Shown here: piece by piece, positions 1 to 6,757 of the stretch
Position numbering within the stretch: position 1 is the stretch's first letter
Layout: every line of letters starts with the position of its first letter
Assembly: GCA_024278035.1 (NCBI GenBank)
Contig: JAJRUA010000309.1
Coordinates: 1 to 7,001, forward strand
Direction of reading: 5' to 3'
DNA from: Planctomycetota bacterium
GTDB lineage: Bacteria; Planctomycetota; Planctomycetia; Pirellulales; Lacipirellulaceae
Length of the DNA stretch: 7,001 nt
Made by a program: the position numbers and the translations under genes
The notes under the pieces: model-generated
What the model was told of the DNA's origin: nothing
Databases searched by the model: none
What the model saw: only the letters and a program-made list of their open reading frames with translations

Positions 1-1285
1 GACTGACGGCAAGGCCCTCGAACTTCGTGCCGAAGCTTGCTCCGCTCACATGGTGCGTGTAATGGTGGAACGTGCGGGGTGTGGAGGCCTCGACATGCAC
101 GGCCCGCTCACGCACGCCGGGTACGAACTTGTCGAGCGCGTCGAGCGTCGTTTCGCACAGGTCCTTCTTGCTCGCTTGGTACTCTTCTTCGGGCAGGTTG
201 CCCCAATCTTCCCAGCGAGCGTTCGTGCTACTGACGATCAGCTTTTGTGGCCGACCTTCCGGACGGGTCCGCGGATAGTACATCGAATAAGTGCGACTCG
301 TAATATCGCGCGAGAGCAGCGCCTCCGTATTGAACGTCGGGGCAGTACTGGTAAACAGCAGGTCGCCCGTCGCTTCTTCAAGCGGATCGTCCGGCTTCAG
401 CGCGATATAGACTTGGGTACTACTGTTGTTCATTCGCACAGCTCGGGCATCATCGATAAAGCCCTTGTCAAAGACTTCTTCCCCGCAGAGATGAAAAATG
501 GTGGACATCAGGTTCGAGTTCGACACGACCGCATCGCACTTGATGTGACGGCCATTGACCGTGACGCCCGTTACTTTGTCCTGCGAAATATGAATTTTCT
601 TGCAATCGCTACGGATGCGGATATCGACGCCGCTCGCCTTGAGTTCTTTCTCCATCGCACCGATTAGTTTGTCGGTACCTCCCTCGAACGTGTAAACGCC
701 TTTCGACATAAAGTTACTGAAGACAATCCCATAGCTAATGGCCGGGTCTTCAAGCGTGCTGCCGTTGGCGTAGGTGATGGGTTCCATGAGAAGGCGGATC
801 ACATCTTCTCGGCCCGGGAAGAACCGATCGAAGAGTTCACGGGTCGTGGTCTCTTGGTCATCATAAAAGTTCATCCCCCGTGCCGTGTCGAAGAATTTTA
901 CTACGGTTGCCGAATCTAGGTGGAAATCATCGATGAGCAGCTTCGTGAAATCATCCCGAGTGAACGAGGTTTTGAGCGAGAACATGGGGTTCTCAAATCG
1001 AATGCCCGTGAGCTGGACGATCGAATCTGAAATCTCTTTCGACCAATACCGCCGACAGCTTTTTACCATGCCGTAAGGAAAACCGTGCAGCGAGATATCG
1101 AACGTATGATTCCCGGGTCGTTTGAACCAAGTGGCAAGGCCCCCCAGTTTGTAATGCTGTTCGAGCAATAGGACCGAACGCCCCTGCCGAGCGAGCACAT
1201 TCGCCGAGGTGAGGCCGGCAAGGCCGGAGCCGATGACGACCACATCGTAGTGGTCTTGAACGCCTTTTAGATGATCGCGAGGCAT
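1..1285 (-). CDS. CrtI/phytoene-desaturase-like FAD-dependent oxidoreductase, C-terminus outside window
   Basis: This frame is open for 428 codons from the ATG at 1285 to the window edge. The N-terminus has a Rossmann FAD-binding fold, [14 protein letters not shown], with GxGxxG at residues 19-24 and the ribose-binding Glu42 at the end of strand 2 (LLLEQ). GGLATWF follows at 48-54, as in the phytoene desaturase/amine oxidase superfamily. Near the edge, residues about 415-425 ([11 protein letters not shown]) match the start of the C-terminal FAD-binding segment, so I infer roughly 40-60 residues are missing. Family members use FAD to dehydrogenate, saturate or isomerise hydrophobic polyene or lipid substrates. 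The substrate here is unknown. The ATG was chosen because the Rossmann motif follows it at normal spacing and no earlier start is in frame. No Shine-Dalgarno sequence precedes it. It lies downstream of a second CrtI-like gene, an ACP and a ketosynthase, which points to acyl-chain modification. Family is confident; reaction is not. Confidence 0.88.
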   Translation of the reverse strand, partial: MPRDHLKGVQDHYDVVVIGSGLAGLTSANVLARQGRSVLLLEQHYKLGGLATWFKRPGNHTFDISLHGFPYGMVKSCRRYWSKEISDSIVQLTGIRFENPMFSLKTSFTRDDFTKLLIDDFHLDSATVVKFFDTARGMNFYDDQETTTRELFDRFFPGREDVIRLLMEPITYANGSTLEDPAISYGIVFSNFMSKGVYTFEGGTDKLIGAMEKELKASGVDIRIRSDCKKIHISQDKVTGVTVNGRHIKCDAVVSNSNLMSTIFHLCGEEVFDKGFIDDARAVRMNNSSTQVYIALKPDDPLEEATGDLLFTSTAPTFNTEALLSRDITSRTYSMYYPRTRPEGRPQKLIVSSTNARWEDWGNLPEEEYQASKKDLCETTLDALDKFVPGVRERAVHVEASTPRTFHHYTHHVSGASFGTKFEGLAVS

Positions 1286-1633
1286 GGAAGGAGTCGGCGG
1301 TATGCAGTGGCAACAAAGAAAGAGAGCCGTGTCGTCCCCGACCACGGCAATCCAAACGAATCATCCAGTTTAGCGGATTCTGTGGGAGGCGGTAAGGCGT
1401 TGTCCGCAGTAAAAAGCCTCGCGCAGAGACGCAGAGGGAAAAGAAGAAAATGTCTCACGCAAAGGCGCTAAGTCGCAAAGAGGCTGATGAGCCCTAATCT
1501 CTTTCTTCCCCTTCTTTTTCCTTAGCGTCTTTGCGCCTTTGCGAGAGACTCAAAAAACCCCTTTCTCTGCGACTCCGCGTCTCTGCGAGATTCTTCATGG
1601 CTCACCGCGGTCGGGGACGACGCGGCTCTCCGC
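1286..1633. repeat. Nested imperfect palindrome filling the gap between the two FAD oxidoreductase genes
   Basis: This 348-base gap has no supportable gene. Its outer arms, 1323-1347 and 1605-1629, are reverse complements at 23 of 25 positions (core GTCGTCCCCGACC). Inside, 1422-1436 pairs with 1573-1587 at 14 of 15 positions (CGCAGAGACGC core), and 1458-1468 pairs perfectly with 1533-1543 (CGCAAAGGCGC). The centre, about 1481-1520, is purine-rich on one side and CT-rich on the other. The right outer arm ends 5 bases from the stop codon of the upstream gene. The layout suggests a decayed mobile palindromic repeat, MITE- or REP-like, with no coding capacity. Between 1348 and 1420 I see nothing else. 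A transcript across it could form a long hairpin, but no T-run marks it as a classical terminator. Confidence 0.8.
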
Positions 1634-3055
1634 CTACTCCTTAAAGCAGTGCAGGTTCGCCATGCCGATGCCGCTGACGATGCTGCCGACGATGCCGACG
1701 AAGCCCTGGTCCGTTCCGCAGATAAAGAGATTTTCCAAATGCGTTGTGCCGTCGAGTTGCTTTCCAGGAGTGCCGTAGATCGCCCCGTTGTCGTGGCCCG
1801 TGAAACGAGTGATCGTCGTTGGCGTGAACATGTCGGTGTCGATCACTCGGCTCCGGTAGTCGGGGACAAACCGAACGGCCGAATCGACGACGCGGTCGTA
1901 CCAGCGGAGCTTTTCAAGTTCGTACGCTTGTTCGTCCAGGCCGTGCCAATGGTCGTAGTTGGCCAGGACCGTGATTCGCATGGTCCCCTTGCCACCCCGG
2001 GCATCGGCAAGCGAGGCGCTCGGGCCGTGGCCATAATCAAAATTATTGGGGCTACAAATGACACCACTGCGCAAATCGCATGGCACGCTCGGAACAGTCC
2101 AATCGAAGTTCTCGTGGTCGTTGAAGAACGTAATCGTCCGGTCGTAGCCCATCTCCTTGGGATCGATGTCGAGCGTGCTGATCGTTTCGCAAAAGCTCAA
2201 TCGACCTGGCGAACGTTCTTGCGAACCGTCAATGACCACCGGCTGGCCATCGTCACAAAGGCGCATCGTCTCGAACCAACCAGCAGAGGAAAGAATCCGC
2301 TTGCCGGTGATCGTTTCGCCATTTTCTAGCTTCACGCCAACGATGCGTCCCTCCTCCACATGCAAACGATCGACGCCCGTCCGCAGCTTGAGTTCGCCCC
2401 CCATGCCACGAAACTTTTTCACGAGATGCTTGAGAATCAGCCGAACACCCGCTTGCGGCCTGCCCAGGCCCTCAAGAAAAATGCTGCGGAACATGATGGA
2501 GAATTGGCCCCAGTCCATATCGTGTTCGCGTGCCGAACCGTAGAACATGAGCGGGCAGAAGAGCATTTCAACCAAGAGTGGCTCGGTCAGATAAGAGGCG
2601 ACCACTTCCCGAGCCGAAAGCTGGGCGTGCTCGTCGCTCAGGTCATCGTAATCGACGATCGCTTCAACGAATCGCTGGAAATTGTCCGCTTGGTGAGGGA
2701 ACTGCCGGGCGACCTCGGCCTGCAAGTAGGCCGGGTCGTTGTCGAAGCCAAGGCGAGCGTCGGGGAAGACAACCTGCGAACCGATCTGCGGGGCGATTTC
2801 AAAATCATCCCAACGAAACCGCAATTGCCGAAGCAATCGGGCCAGCGGCCCCTTCTTGGTTCCCTTGGGCGTGATGTTCGTTAGCGCATGGAGCCCGACA
2901 TCGTAATCGCGCTTGCGAAGGCGATAAAACGAGTTGAGCCCGCCTATGGTAATGTGCCGTTCTAGAATGCAGACACGTTGGTCGAACATCGCCAGCCGAA
3001 TCCCGGCAGCAAGGCCACTCATTCCAGCGCCGATGATGATGGTGTCGTAGGACAT
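1634..3055 (-). CDS. CrtI/phytoene-desaturase-like FAD-dependent oxidoreductase
   Basis: This complete 473-residue protein has a length typical of CrtI-type enzymes. The N-terminus carries the FAD Rossmann motif YDTIIIGAGMSGLAAG, with GxGxxG at 9-14 and Glu32 ending strand 2 (CILERH). A GGLNSFYRLRKRDYDVG segment follows at about 38-54. The C-terminus has DNGAIYGTPGKQLDG and then LFICGTDQGFVGIVGS, the second half of the FAD site. No signal peptide or transmembrane helix stands out. By family, it oxidises, saturates or isomerises a lipid or polyene substrate with FAD. The start is set by a strong AAGGAGGG ribosome site 6 bases upstream. It starts 51 bases after the ACP gene and is probably co-transcribed with it, so an ACP-bound or released acyl chain is a reasonable substrate; that is inference. 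It is a distant paralogue of the gene at 1-1285. Other members of this superfamily (carotenoid isomerases, retinol saturases, squalene desaturases) cannot be excluded. Confidence 0.92.
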   Translation of the reverse strand: MSYDTIIIGAGMSGLAAGIRLAMFDQRVCILERHITIGGLNSFYRLRKRDYDVGLHALTNITPKGTKKGPLARLLRQLRFRWDDFEIAPQIGSQVVFPDARLGFDNDPAYLQAEVARQFPHQADNFQRFVEAIVDYDDLSDEHAQLSAREVVASYLTEPLLVEMLFCPLMFYGSAREHDMDWGQFSIMFRSIFLEGLGRPQAGVRLILKHLVKKFRGMGGELKLRTGVDRLHVEEGRIVGVKLENGETITGKRILSSAGWFETMRLCDDGQPVVIDGSQERSPGRLSFCETISTLDIDPKEMGYDRTITFFNDHENFDWTVPSVPCDLRSGVICSPNNFDYGHGPSASLADARGGKGTMRITVLANYDHWHGLDEQAYELEKLRWYDRVVDSAVRFVPDYRSRVIDTDMFTPTTITRFTGHDNGAIYGTPGKQLDGTTHLENLFICGTDQGFVGIVGSIVSGIGMANLHCFKE

Positions 3056-3061
3056 AGTGGG

Positions 3062-3069
3062 CCCTCCTT
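3062..3069 (-). promoter_or_regulatory. Strong Shine-Dalgarno site for the FAD oxidoreductase at 1634-3055
   Basis: The minus strand reads AAGGAGGG here, 6 bases before the ATG at 3055. It is one of only two strong ribosome sites in the window and it fixes the start of the downstream gene. It lies in the 51-base spacer after the ACP stop, consistent with separate ribosome loading within one transcript. Confidence 0.8.
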
Positions 3070-3106
3070 CGGCGGGTCTCCGACGGCAGAGGATCGACTT
3101 AGGCTG

Positions 3107-3358
3107 TTAGGCCCCTTTCATCCGTGGCGTGAGATAAGCGACGGTGCTGGCCATGCTGGCGAGCTCGGTGTACTCGTCCTCGGGAATCTGAATGCGATGG
3201 CGTTTGCGCAATTCCATCACAATGTCAAGAAAATCCATCGAGTCGAGCTCCATTTGATCGCGGAAGCTTACGTCATCTTTCAGGTCGGACAAATCTTCGT
3301 CGGGGGCAATGTCGCCCAAGATGTCGAGGATTTCATTGCGAATGTCTTCAGGACTCAT
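3107..3358 (-). CDS. Acyl carrier protein, dedicated type
   Basis: This is an 83-residue acidic protein of normal ACP length. The sequence ELDSMDFLDIVMEL has the phosphopantetheine-attachment Ser40 in the conserved DS(M/L)D motif at the start of helix II. Residues 1-20 (PEDIRNEILDILGDI) form helix I. RIQIPEDEYTELASMASTVAYL follows the pattern of helix III and helix IV. By family, the Ser is modified by a phosphopantetheinyl transferase and carries acyl chains as thioesters in the cytosol. It differs from a housekeeping AcpP in DSMDFLD and the basic stretch ELRKRHR. Its position between a ketosynthase and two CrtI-like oxidoreductases suggests a pathway-specific carrier rather than the main fatty-acid ACP. 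The start is preceded by a weak purine-rich AAGAAGAG about 7 bases upstream. It is probably co-transcribed with the downstream oxidoreductase. I gave no symbol because acpP would imply the housekeeping role. Confidence 0.94.
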   Translation of the reverse strand: MSPEDIRNEILDILGDIAPDEDLSDLKDDVSFRDQMELDSMDFLDIVMELRKRHRIQIPEDEYTELASMASTVAYLTPRMKGA

Positions 3359-3634
3359 ACGTTTACTCTTCTTGCTGTTGCTAGCGTATCAAAATAGGTT
3401 TTTAACGGATTGGACCACAAAGGGCACGAAGAGGAATCTTTGAGGATCGCTTGCGCGTAGTCCCCCTCCCCCACTTTTGGGGGAGGGGTTAGGGGAGGGG
3501 GTTTTAGAATCCTGTACATGGTTCAGCCCCCTCCCCTAGCCCCTCCTCCTGAAAGGGGAGGGGGACTACGCGCAAGCGGTTTTTTTCGTTGGTTCCGTCG
3601 TTCCTTCGGGGTTCAATTACTTAGCGAACTAAAA
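3359..3634. other. Intergenic gap between ketosynthase and ACP genes
   Basis: This 276-base gap holds no gene. Most of it, 3448-3578, is a large palindrome described separately. The 89 bases next to the ACP start are AT-richer than the surroundings and could carry a promoter for the ACP gene, but I see no clear -35/-10 pair. The 56 bases after the ketosynthase stop contain no obvious signal apart from an A-run on the minus strand at about 3579-3586. Confidence 0.6.
3448..3578. repeat. Long G/C-tract palindrome with perfect 24-base outer arms
   Basis: Arms 3448-3471 and 3555-3578 are perfect reverse complements over 24 bases (CGCTTGCGCGTAGTCC, then a C-rich tract). An inner pair, 3483-3501 with 3527-3545, matches at 18 of 19 positions and is made of G4-5 runs against C4-5 runs. 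The left half can also fold alone, CCTCCCCC against GGGGGAGG around an ACTTTT loop. On the plus strand the outer arm is followed by a seven-T run at 3580-3586, which looks like an intrinsic terminator for plus-strand transcription, yet all neighbouring genes read minus. The near-perfect arms suggest recent insertion of a mobile palindromic repeat. The G-tracts on one strand could also form quadruplexes. Confidence 0.88.
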
Positions 3635-4879
3635 TCAAACTTTTGTAATAATCAGTGCCGAGTTGATTCCCAGCATACCAAATGAATTATTGAGGATCGC
3701 CCGGACTCCGCCCGTTTTGCGTGGCTCGTCGATAACAAGGCCCGGCAGGTCGCAGTCGGGATCGAGGTCATCGACGTTGATCGTGGCGTGGCAGATGCCA
3801 TCGTCGAACGAAGGCAAATTGCCCGCTAGTTCGAGAGCCCCGGCGGCACCCATCGCGTGCCCTATAAAACTCTTCGTGTTGTTGATGTGGGTGGTTTTCG
3901 ACTTGCCGAAGACATCCCGTAGGGCGATGCATTCCTGGATGTCGCCGCTGGGTGTGGCGGTGGCGTGTGTGCTAAGGATGCCAATTTCCTCGGCGTTGAG
4001 CCCTGCACGGTCCAAGGCCATTCGCATACAACGGGCCTGCTGTACCGGGTTGGGGAGTACAAAATCGCTGGCATCGGAGTTCATCGCATAGCCGGCAATC
4101 TCGCCATAGATTTTCGCGCCGCGGCGCGCGGCGTCTTCATAGCGTTCGAGCGTGTAGAGGCCTCCCCCTTCGGAGACGACAATGCCGTTTCGGTTTTTAT
4201 CAAACGGACGCGACGCTTTCGTGGGATCTTCGTTTTCAGCCAAAGCCCCCTGGCTAGCGAAACCCGCAAAAATACCGAAGGTGTGGATGCTTTCCGACAC
4301 ACCGCCACAGATCGCGAGGTCGCACTCGCCAAGCCGCAACATCTGTGCGCCCTGGATCATACCTGCATTACCGGCGGCACAGGCGGCACCGATCGTGTAG
4401 TGGGGGCCCGTGATACCCATGTTGAGCGTGATTTCGCCTGCCGGGTTGTTGGCCACGGTGCGCGGGTTGTGGTGGTGCGACCAGACGGACGTGTCGTAAT
4501 CGTACCCACTGATTTCATAAACTTCGTTTTCCGTTTCGACGTTGCCATGCTCTGTGACGCCGACATAAACGCCGACGCGCTCATGGTCGATTTTTTCCCA
4601 CTCGATACCAGCATCGGCAATCGCTTCGTTCGCACAGTAGATGCCAATGCTGCCAGCCCGGGTGCCACGCCGCACGTTGCGCCGTTTTTGGTACTTGAGT
4701 TCGTCAAAATCACAAACGCCAGCCAACGTCTTGCCGACATAGCGGATTTCGTACTTGCTAACCCCACTTCGACCCGCTAGCAGCGCCTCGCGGTATTCTG
4801 CGAGCGTATTCCCATTGGGCGAAGTAAGGCCAACGCCCGTAATAACGATCCGATCGGTGGGGCTGCCGGTGCTAATCAT
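3635..4879 (-). CDS. FabF-like beta-ketoacyl-ACP synthase (KAS II family)
   Basis: This complete 414-residue protein matches FabF in length and thiolase fold. By family, it condenses an acyl thioester with malonyl-ACP, releasing CO2 and adding two carbons. The catalytic triad is present: Cys167 in GAACAAG, His305 in THATATPSGD, and His341 in NTKSFIGHAMGAAGALE with Lys336. The intact Cys means it is not a chain-length factor. The N-terminus RIVITGVGLTSPNG is typical. Two features differ from housekeeping FabF: the His305 motif reads HATAT instead of HGTST, and the gating loop near the C-terminus reads NSFGMLGIN where FabF has NSFGFGGTN. It also has a His-rich segment SHHHNPR at 134-140. I infer a specialised synthase working with the ACP encoded 276 bases downstream. 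The ATG at 4879 puts the family N-terminus 10 residues in, and no Shine-Dalgarno sequence is visible. I did not assign fabF because the divergence suggests a secondary pathway. Confidence 0.95.
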   Translation of the reverse strand: MISTGSPTDRIVITGVGLTSPNGNTLAEYREALLAGRSGVSKYEIRYVGKTLAGVCDFDELKYQKRRNVRRGTRAGSIGIYCANEAIADAGIEWEKIDHERVGVYVGVTEHGNVETENEVYEISGYDYDTSVWSHHHNPRTVANNPAGEITLNMGITGPHYTIGAACAAGNAGMIQGAQMLRLGECDLAICGGVSESIHTFGIFAGFASQGALAENEDPTKASRPFDKNRNGIVVSEGGGLYTLERYEDAARRGAKIYGEIAGYAMNSDASDFVLPNPVQQARCMRMALDRAGLNAEEIGILSTHATATPSGDIQECIALRDVFGKSKTTHINNTKSFIGHAMGAAGALELAGNLPSFDDGICHATINVDDLDPDCDLPGLVIDEPRKTGGVRAILNNSFGMLGINSALIITKV

Positions 4880-5199
4880 CGTGGGGACGGGGCAGCTAGC
4901 GGGGGGCCAGTGCTAATGGGGGCTGGAAAGGTGTAAGTGAAGCCCCTGAGGCTATCGCTGAGGGACCGAATTGGCAAGCGGTAGGGACAGACGAATTAGA
5001 CGCGGATGAACGCGGATTGAAGAGATTGACGCGGATTATTGATGGATGTACCAGCAACTTTTCCCTCGGCGCTCGAATCCACCTGCTAAACCCGGCCTTC
5101 CGTTGGTCGGCCTGTCGCTTTCCTCATGCATCGGTCAACAAGAACAGAGGAATCCGCGTTTATCCGCCTGATCCGTGTTCATCCGCGTCTAATTCGTCT
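4880..5199. repeat. 320-base gap with an inverted repeat abutting the LRR gene stop
   Basis: No gene is supportable here. Arms 4990-5011 and 5177-5198 are perfect 22-base reverse complements, and the right arm ends one base from the LRR stop codon at 5200. Weaker copies of the CGCGGAT / ATCCGCG unit continue inward at about 5012-5037 and 5151-5176, so each arm is itself a degenerate tandem of an 8-11 base unit. The centre, about 5040-5150, shows no further structure. At 4944-4965 a CTGAGG unit occurs twice around CTATCG. The 110 bases nearest the ketosynthase start hold no convincing promoter. Confidence 0.78.
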
Positions 5200-5841
5200 T
5201 TACTCGCCCTGAACCACGAGCGTATCCGTGTAGACCCGGCATTCGGGCAGTTGGGCGATCAACTTTTCGGCTCCCTGGGGGGTGACACCTGTCCAGCGGA
5301 CGTAGAGTTCGCGAAGCGAGGGGCAACCGGCCAATTGGACGATGCCCACGTCGGTCACGTTCGCCCCGCCGGTGAGGCGGAGGGTTTTTAGTAGCGGCAG
5401 CGATGCAACGTGTGCGAGCCCCTCATCGGTGACCGCCGTGTATCGCAAGGAAAGCGTCACGAGATAGTCCATGTGAGCCAGCCCGCGCATCTCCGCATCC
5501 CCAAACCGACAGTAATCGAGCTTCAATTCTCGTAAGTAAGGGAGCGCCGCCAGACGCGAAGCCGTATCGACAGGCAACTCATGCCCATCGAACCGGACGA
5601 TGACTGCCTCGGAAAAAGCATCCTTGCCGAGTGCCGTCTGAACGAGCCAACGATGCCAATCGGGGCCCTCGGCCGCTTCAAGAATGATTTCTCCTTGATG
5701 CGCCTTGACCCATTCAATCGAAGCGGCCTGGTCGGCGTACGGTTTGATCGTACGCACCCAAAAACCCATCAGCAGACTGCAAATCGCCGTGAGGATGAGT
5801 AGCGTACGTATCCCAAAGCGGGGAAGCCAGCGTCGTTTCAT
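5200..5841 (-). CDS. Membrane-anchored leucine-rich-repeat protein
   Basis: This is a 213-residue protein. The N-terminus MKRRWLPRFGIRTLLILTAI is basic and followed by one hydrophobic helix at about 12-28, so the chain is probably anchored in the membrane with the C-terminal part outside the cytoplasm. A linker with no recognised domain spans about 30-90. Four leucine-rich repeats of 23-26 residues follow (about 98-121, 122-145, 146-171, 172-196), with the TDEGLAHVASLPLLKTLRL pattern of the cysteine-containing/RI-like class. Such proteins usually bind other proteins; the partner here is unknown. The ATG at 5841 was chosen over an in-frame ATG at 5925 because AAGGAGG lies just upstream, the anchor then begins at residue 1, and it overlaps the upstream stop as ATGA. 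It forms a coupled pair with the propeller gene. Small LRR proteins of this build are common in Planctomycetes. Confidence 0.87.
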   Translation of the reverse strand: MKRRWLPRFGIRTLLILTAICSLLMGFWVRTIKPYADQAASIEWVKAHQGEIILEAAEGPDWHRWLVQTALGKDAFSEAVIVRFDGHELPVDTASRLAALPYLRELKLDYCRFGDAEMRGLAHMDYLVTLSLRYTAVTDEGLAHVASLPLLKTLRLTGGANVTDVGIVQLAGCPSLRELYVRWTGVTPQGAEKLIAQLPECRVYTDTLVVQGE

Positions 5842-6752
5842 TTTTCCTCCTTTTTCTCTGGAATCACCCGAATGAAAGCGATCCACTCGCCGTCGTTGGA
5901 CCAATCGGCATCGATGCATTCCCAATCAAGCGGTACACCAGGAACCCTTATCGGGGGCGAGTCGTCATCGACCGTGAGCAAGTAGAGCCTATAGGGAGGT
6001 TTTCCTTCTGGGTCCGCGGCAACGCTACCAGCGGGAGGTTCGTCTTGAATCAACAGAACAACTCGCTTTCCGTCGGGAGCCCACGACGTATGTCCCGTTC
6101 CATAAGAGCCTGGAAGGCGATCGGTAATTTCCCAATGCTGGAGCGTTTCGTCGTAGTTCACGATTCCAAGTCCCCTGCCACCCGTCGAGATACACAAGCG
6201 TTTTCCGTTGGGGGAGATGCTGAATCCGTATCGAACACCATAGCTACCAAGCAGAACCGTCTGCTTGCCCGTGGCAAGATCGAAGCTCGCCAAGCCGCCA
6301 CGGTAGAGCGACACAATCGTCTGGCCATCGGGGCTCCAGCGAGGGCTTCCCCATTGATCAAGCAGCACCTCTCGGCCCGAACCATCCGCATTGACGACGA
6401 CAATTTGATTCTCTGGCATGTAAGTATGGCAAACGAATCGTTTGCCATCGGGCGACCAACTTGGCATGGCGCCGTGACCGAGTTGACGCACCGTGCTTGC
6501 TTCGACATCGACAATGGCAACGTCGGTTCCGGGAGTGCCCCCTACCCCCTCAAGCCAAGTGTCTAAAGCAATCCGTTTGTCGTCGGGCGACCAATCTGGC
6601 GAGCCGAAGGCCCGGGCACTATCGTCCGTAAGCTGCCGAATCTCTCCTGTCTTGAGCGAGACGGTGTAAAGCTGCCCGGCATGGTTACGGTCGGCTACGA
6701 ACAGCAATGCCACCAGCATGAGGTAGCGAAAACCGCAAAGTGAAAATTGCAT
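5838..6752 (-). CDS. Secreted PD40/TolB-type beta-propeller protein
   Basis: This is a 304-residue protein with an N-terminal signal-like segment: hydrophobic residues about 9-20 and a possible cleavage after Ala25 (NHA-GQ). It is therefore likely exported to the periplasm or cell surface. Six PD40 motifs of the WSPDGK type occur at regular spacing: W54SPDDKRIA, W99SPDGKRF, W139SPDGQTI, I179SPNGKRL, W224APDGKRV and W284SNDGEW. This is as expected for a six-bladed propeller like the TolB C-terminal domain. No TolB N-terminal domain, peptidase domain or catalytic residues are seen, so a binding or scaffold role is most likely. The C-terminus is a charged EKKEEK tail. The ATG at 6752 has a GAGGT ribosome site 7 bases upstream. 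The TGA stop overlaps the ATG of the LRR gene by ATGA, so the two are probably translated together. The ligand is unknown. Confidence 0.88.
   Translation of the reverse strand: MQFSLCGFRYLMLVALLFVADRNHAGQLYTVSLKTGEIRQLTDDSARAFGSPDWSPDDKRIALDTWLEGVGGTPGTDVAIVDVEASTVRQLGHGAMPSWSPDGKRFVCHTYMPENQIVVVNADGSGREVLLDQWGSPRWSPDGQTIVSLYRGGLASFDLATGKQTVLLGSYGVRYGFSISPNGKRLCISTGGRGLGIVNYDETLQHWEITDRLPGSYGTGHTSWAPDGKRVVLLIQDEPPAGSVAADPEGKPPYRLYLLTVDDDSPPIRVPGVPLDWECIDADWSNDGEWIAFIRVIPEKKEEK
5846..5852 (-). promoter_or_regulatory. Shine-Dalgarno site deciding the LRR gene start
   Basis: The minus strand reads AAGGAGG, 4 bases before the ATG at 5841. It lies inside the last codons of the propeller gene (the Glu-Lys-Lys-Glu region) and rules in favour of the shorter LRR start over the ATG at 5925. 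Confidence 0.75.
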
Positions 6753-6757
6753 GGGCG

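Noticed and set aside
50..667. 205-codon plus-strand frame opposite the partial FAD oxidoreductase
   Set aside because: It lies antisense to a clear Rossmann-fold protein, is rich in Arg and His, and has no recognisable domain. It is a shadow of the real gene.
1271..1471. Short plus-strand frames in the gap (1271-1471 and 1539-1778)
   Set aside because: They are made of palindromic repeat sequence with no ribosome site and low-complexity, Arg/Lys-rich translations.
1286..1633. CRISPR array, because of repeated GCGTCT/CTGCG units
   Set aside because: The units are inverted and degenerate, with no regular repeat length or spacers and no cas genes nearby.
1649..2884. Two long plus-strand frames (1649-2329 and 2360-2884)
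   Set aside because: Both lie within the complete CrtI-like gene on the opposite strand, and their composition is typical of antisense shadow frames with no motif.
3965..4780. 271-codon plus-strand frame
   Set aside because: It is entirely antisense to the ketosynthase, whose catalytic motifs are intact. The frame shows no family pattern.
3635..4879. Chain-length factor (KS-beta) instead of an active ketosynthase
   Set aside because: Cys167 and both catalytic His residues are present, so the active site is intact.
4949..4977. Possible minus-strand promoter upstream of the ketosynthase: TTGCCA, 17 bases, TAGCCT
   Set aside because: The -10 box matches the consensus at only 3 of 6 positions, and the pair overlaps a CTGAGG direct repeat. 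This is no better than chance.
5017..5391. 124-codon plus-strand frame
   Set aside because: It runs through the inverted repeat and into the 3' end of the LRR gene on the other strand. Its composition follows the repeat.
5842..5925. Longer LRR start at the ATG at 5925, adding 28 residues
   Set aside because: The added segment is basic and low-quality, overlaps the propeller gene by 88 bases and would bury the membrane anchor. The AAGGAGG site points to 5841.
6045..6566. 173-codon plus-strand frame and a 120-codon minus-strand frame at 6158-6520
   Set aside because: Both overlap the PD40 propeller gene, which has six regularly spaced motifs. Neither has a recognisable domain.
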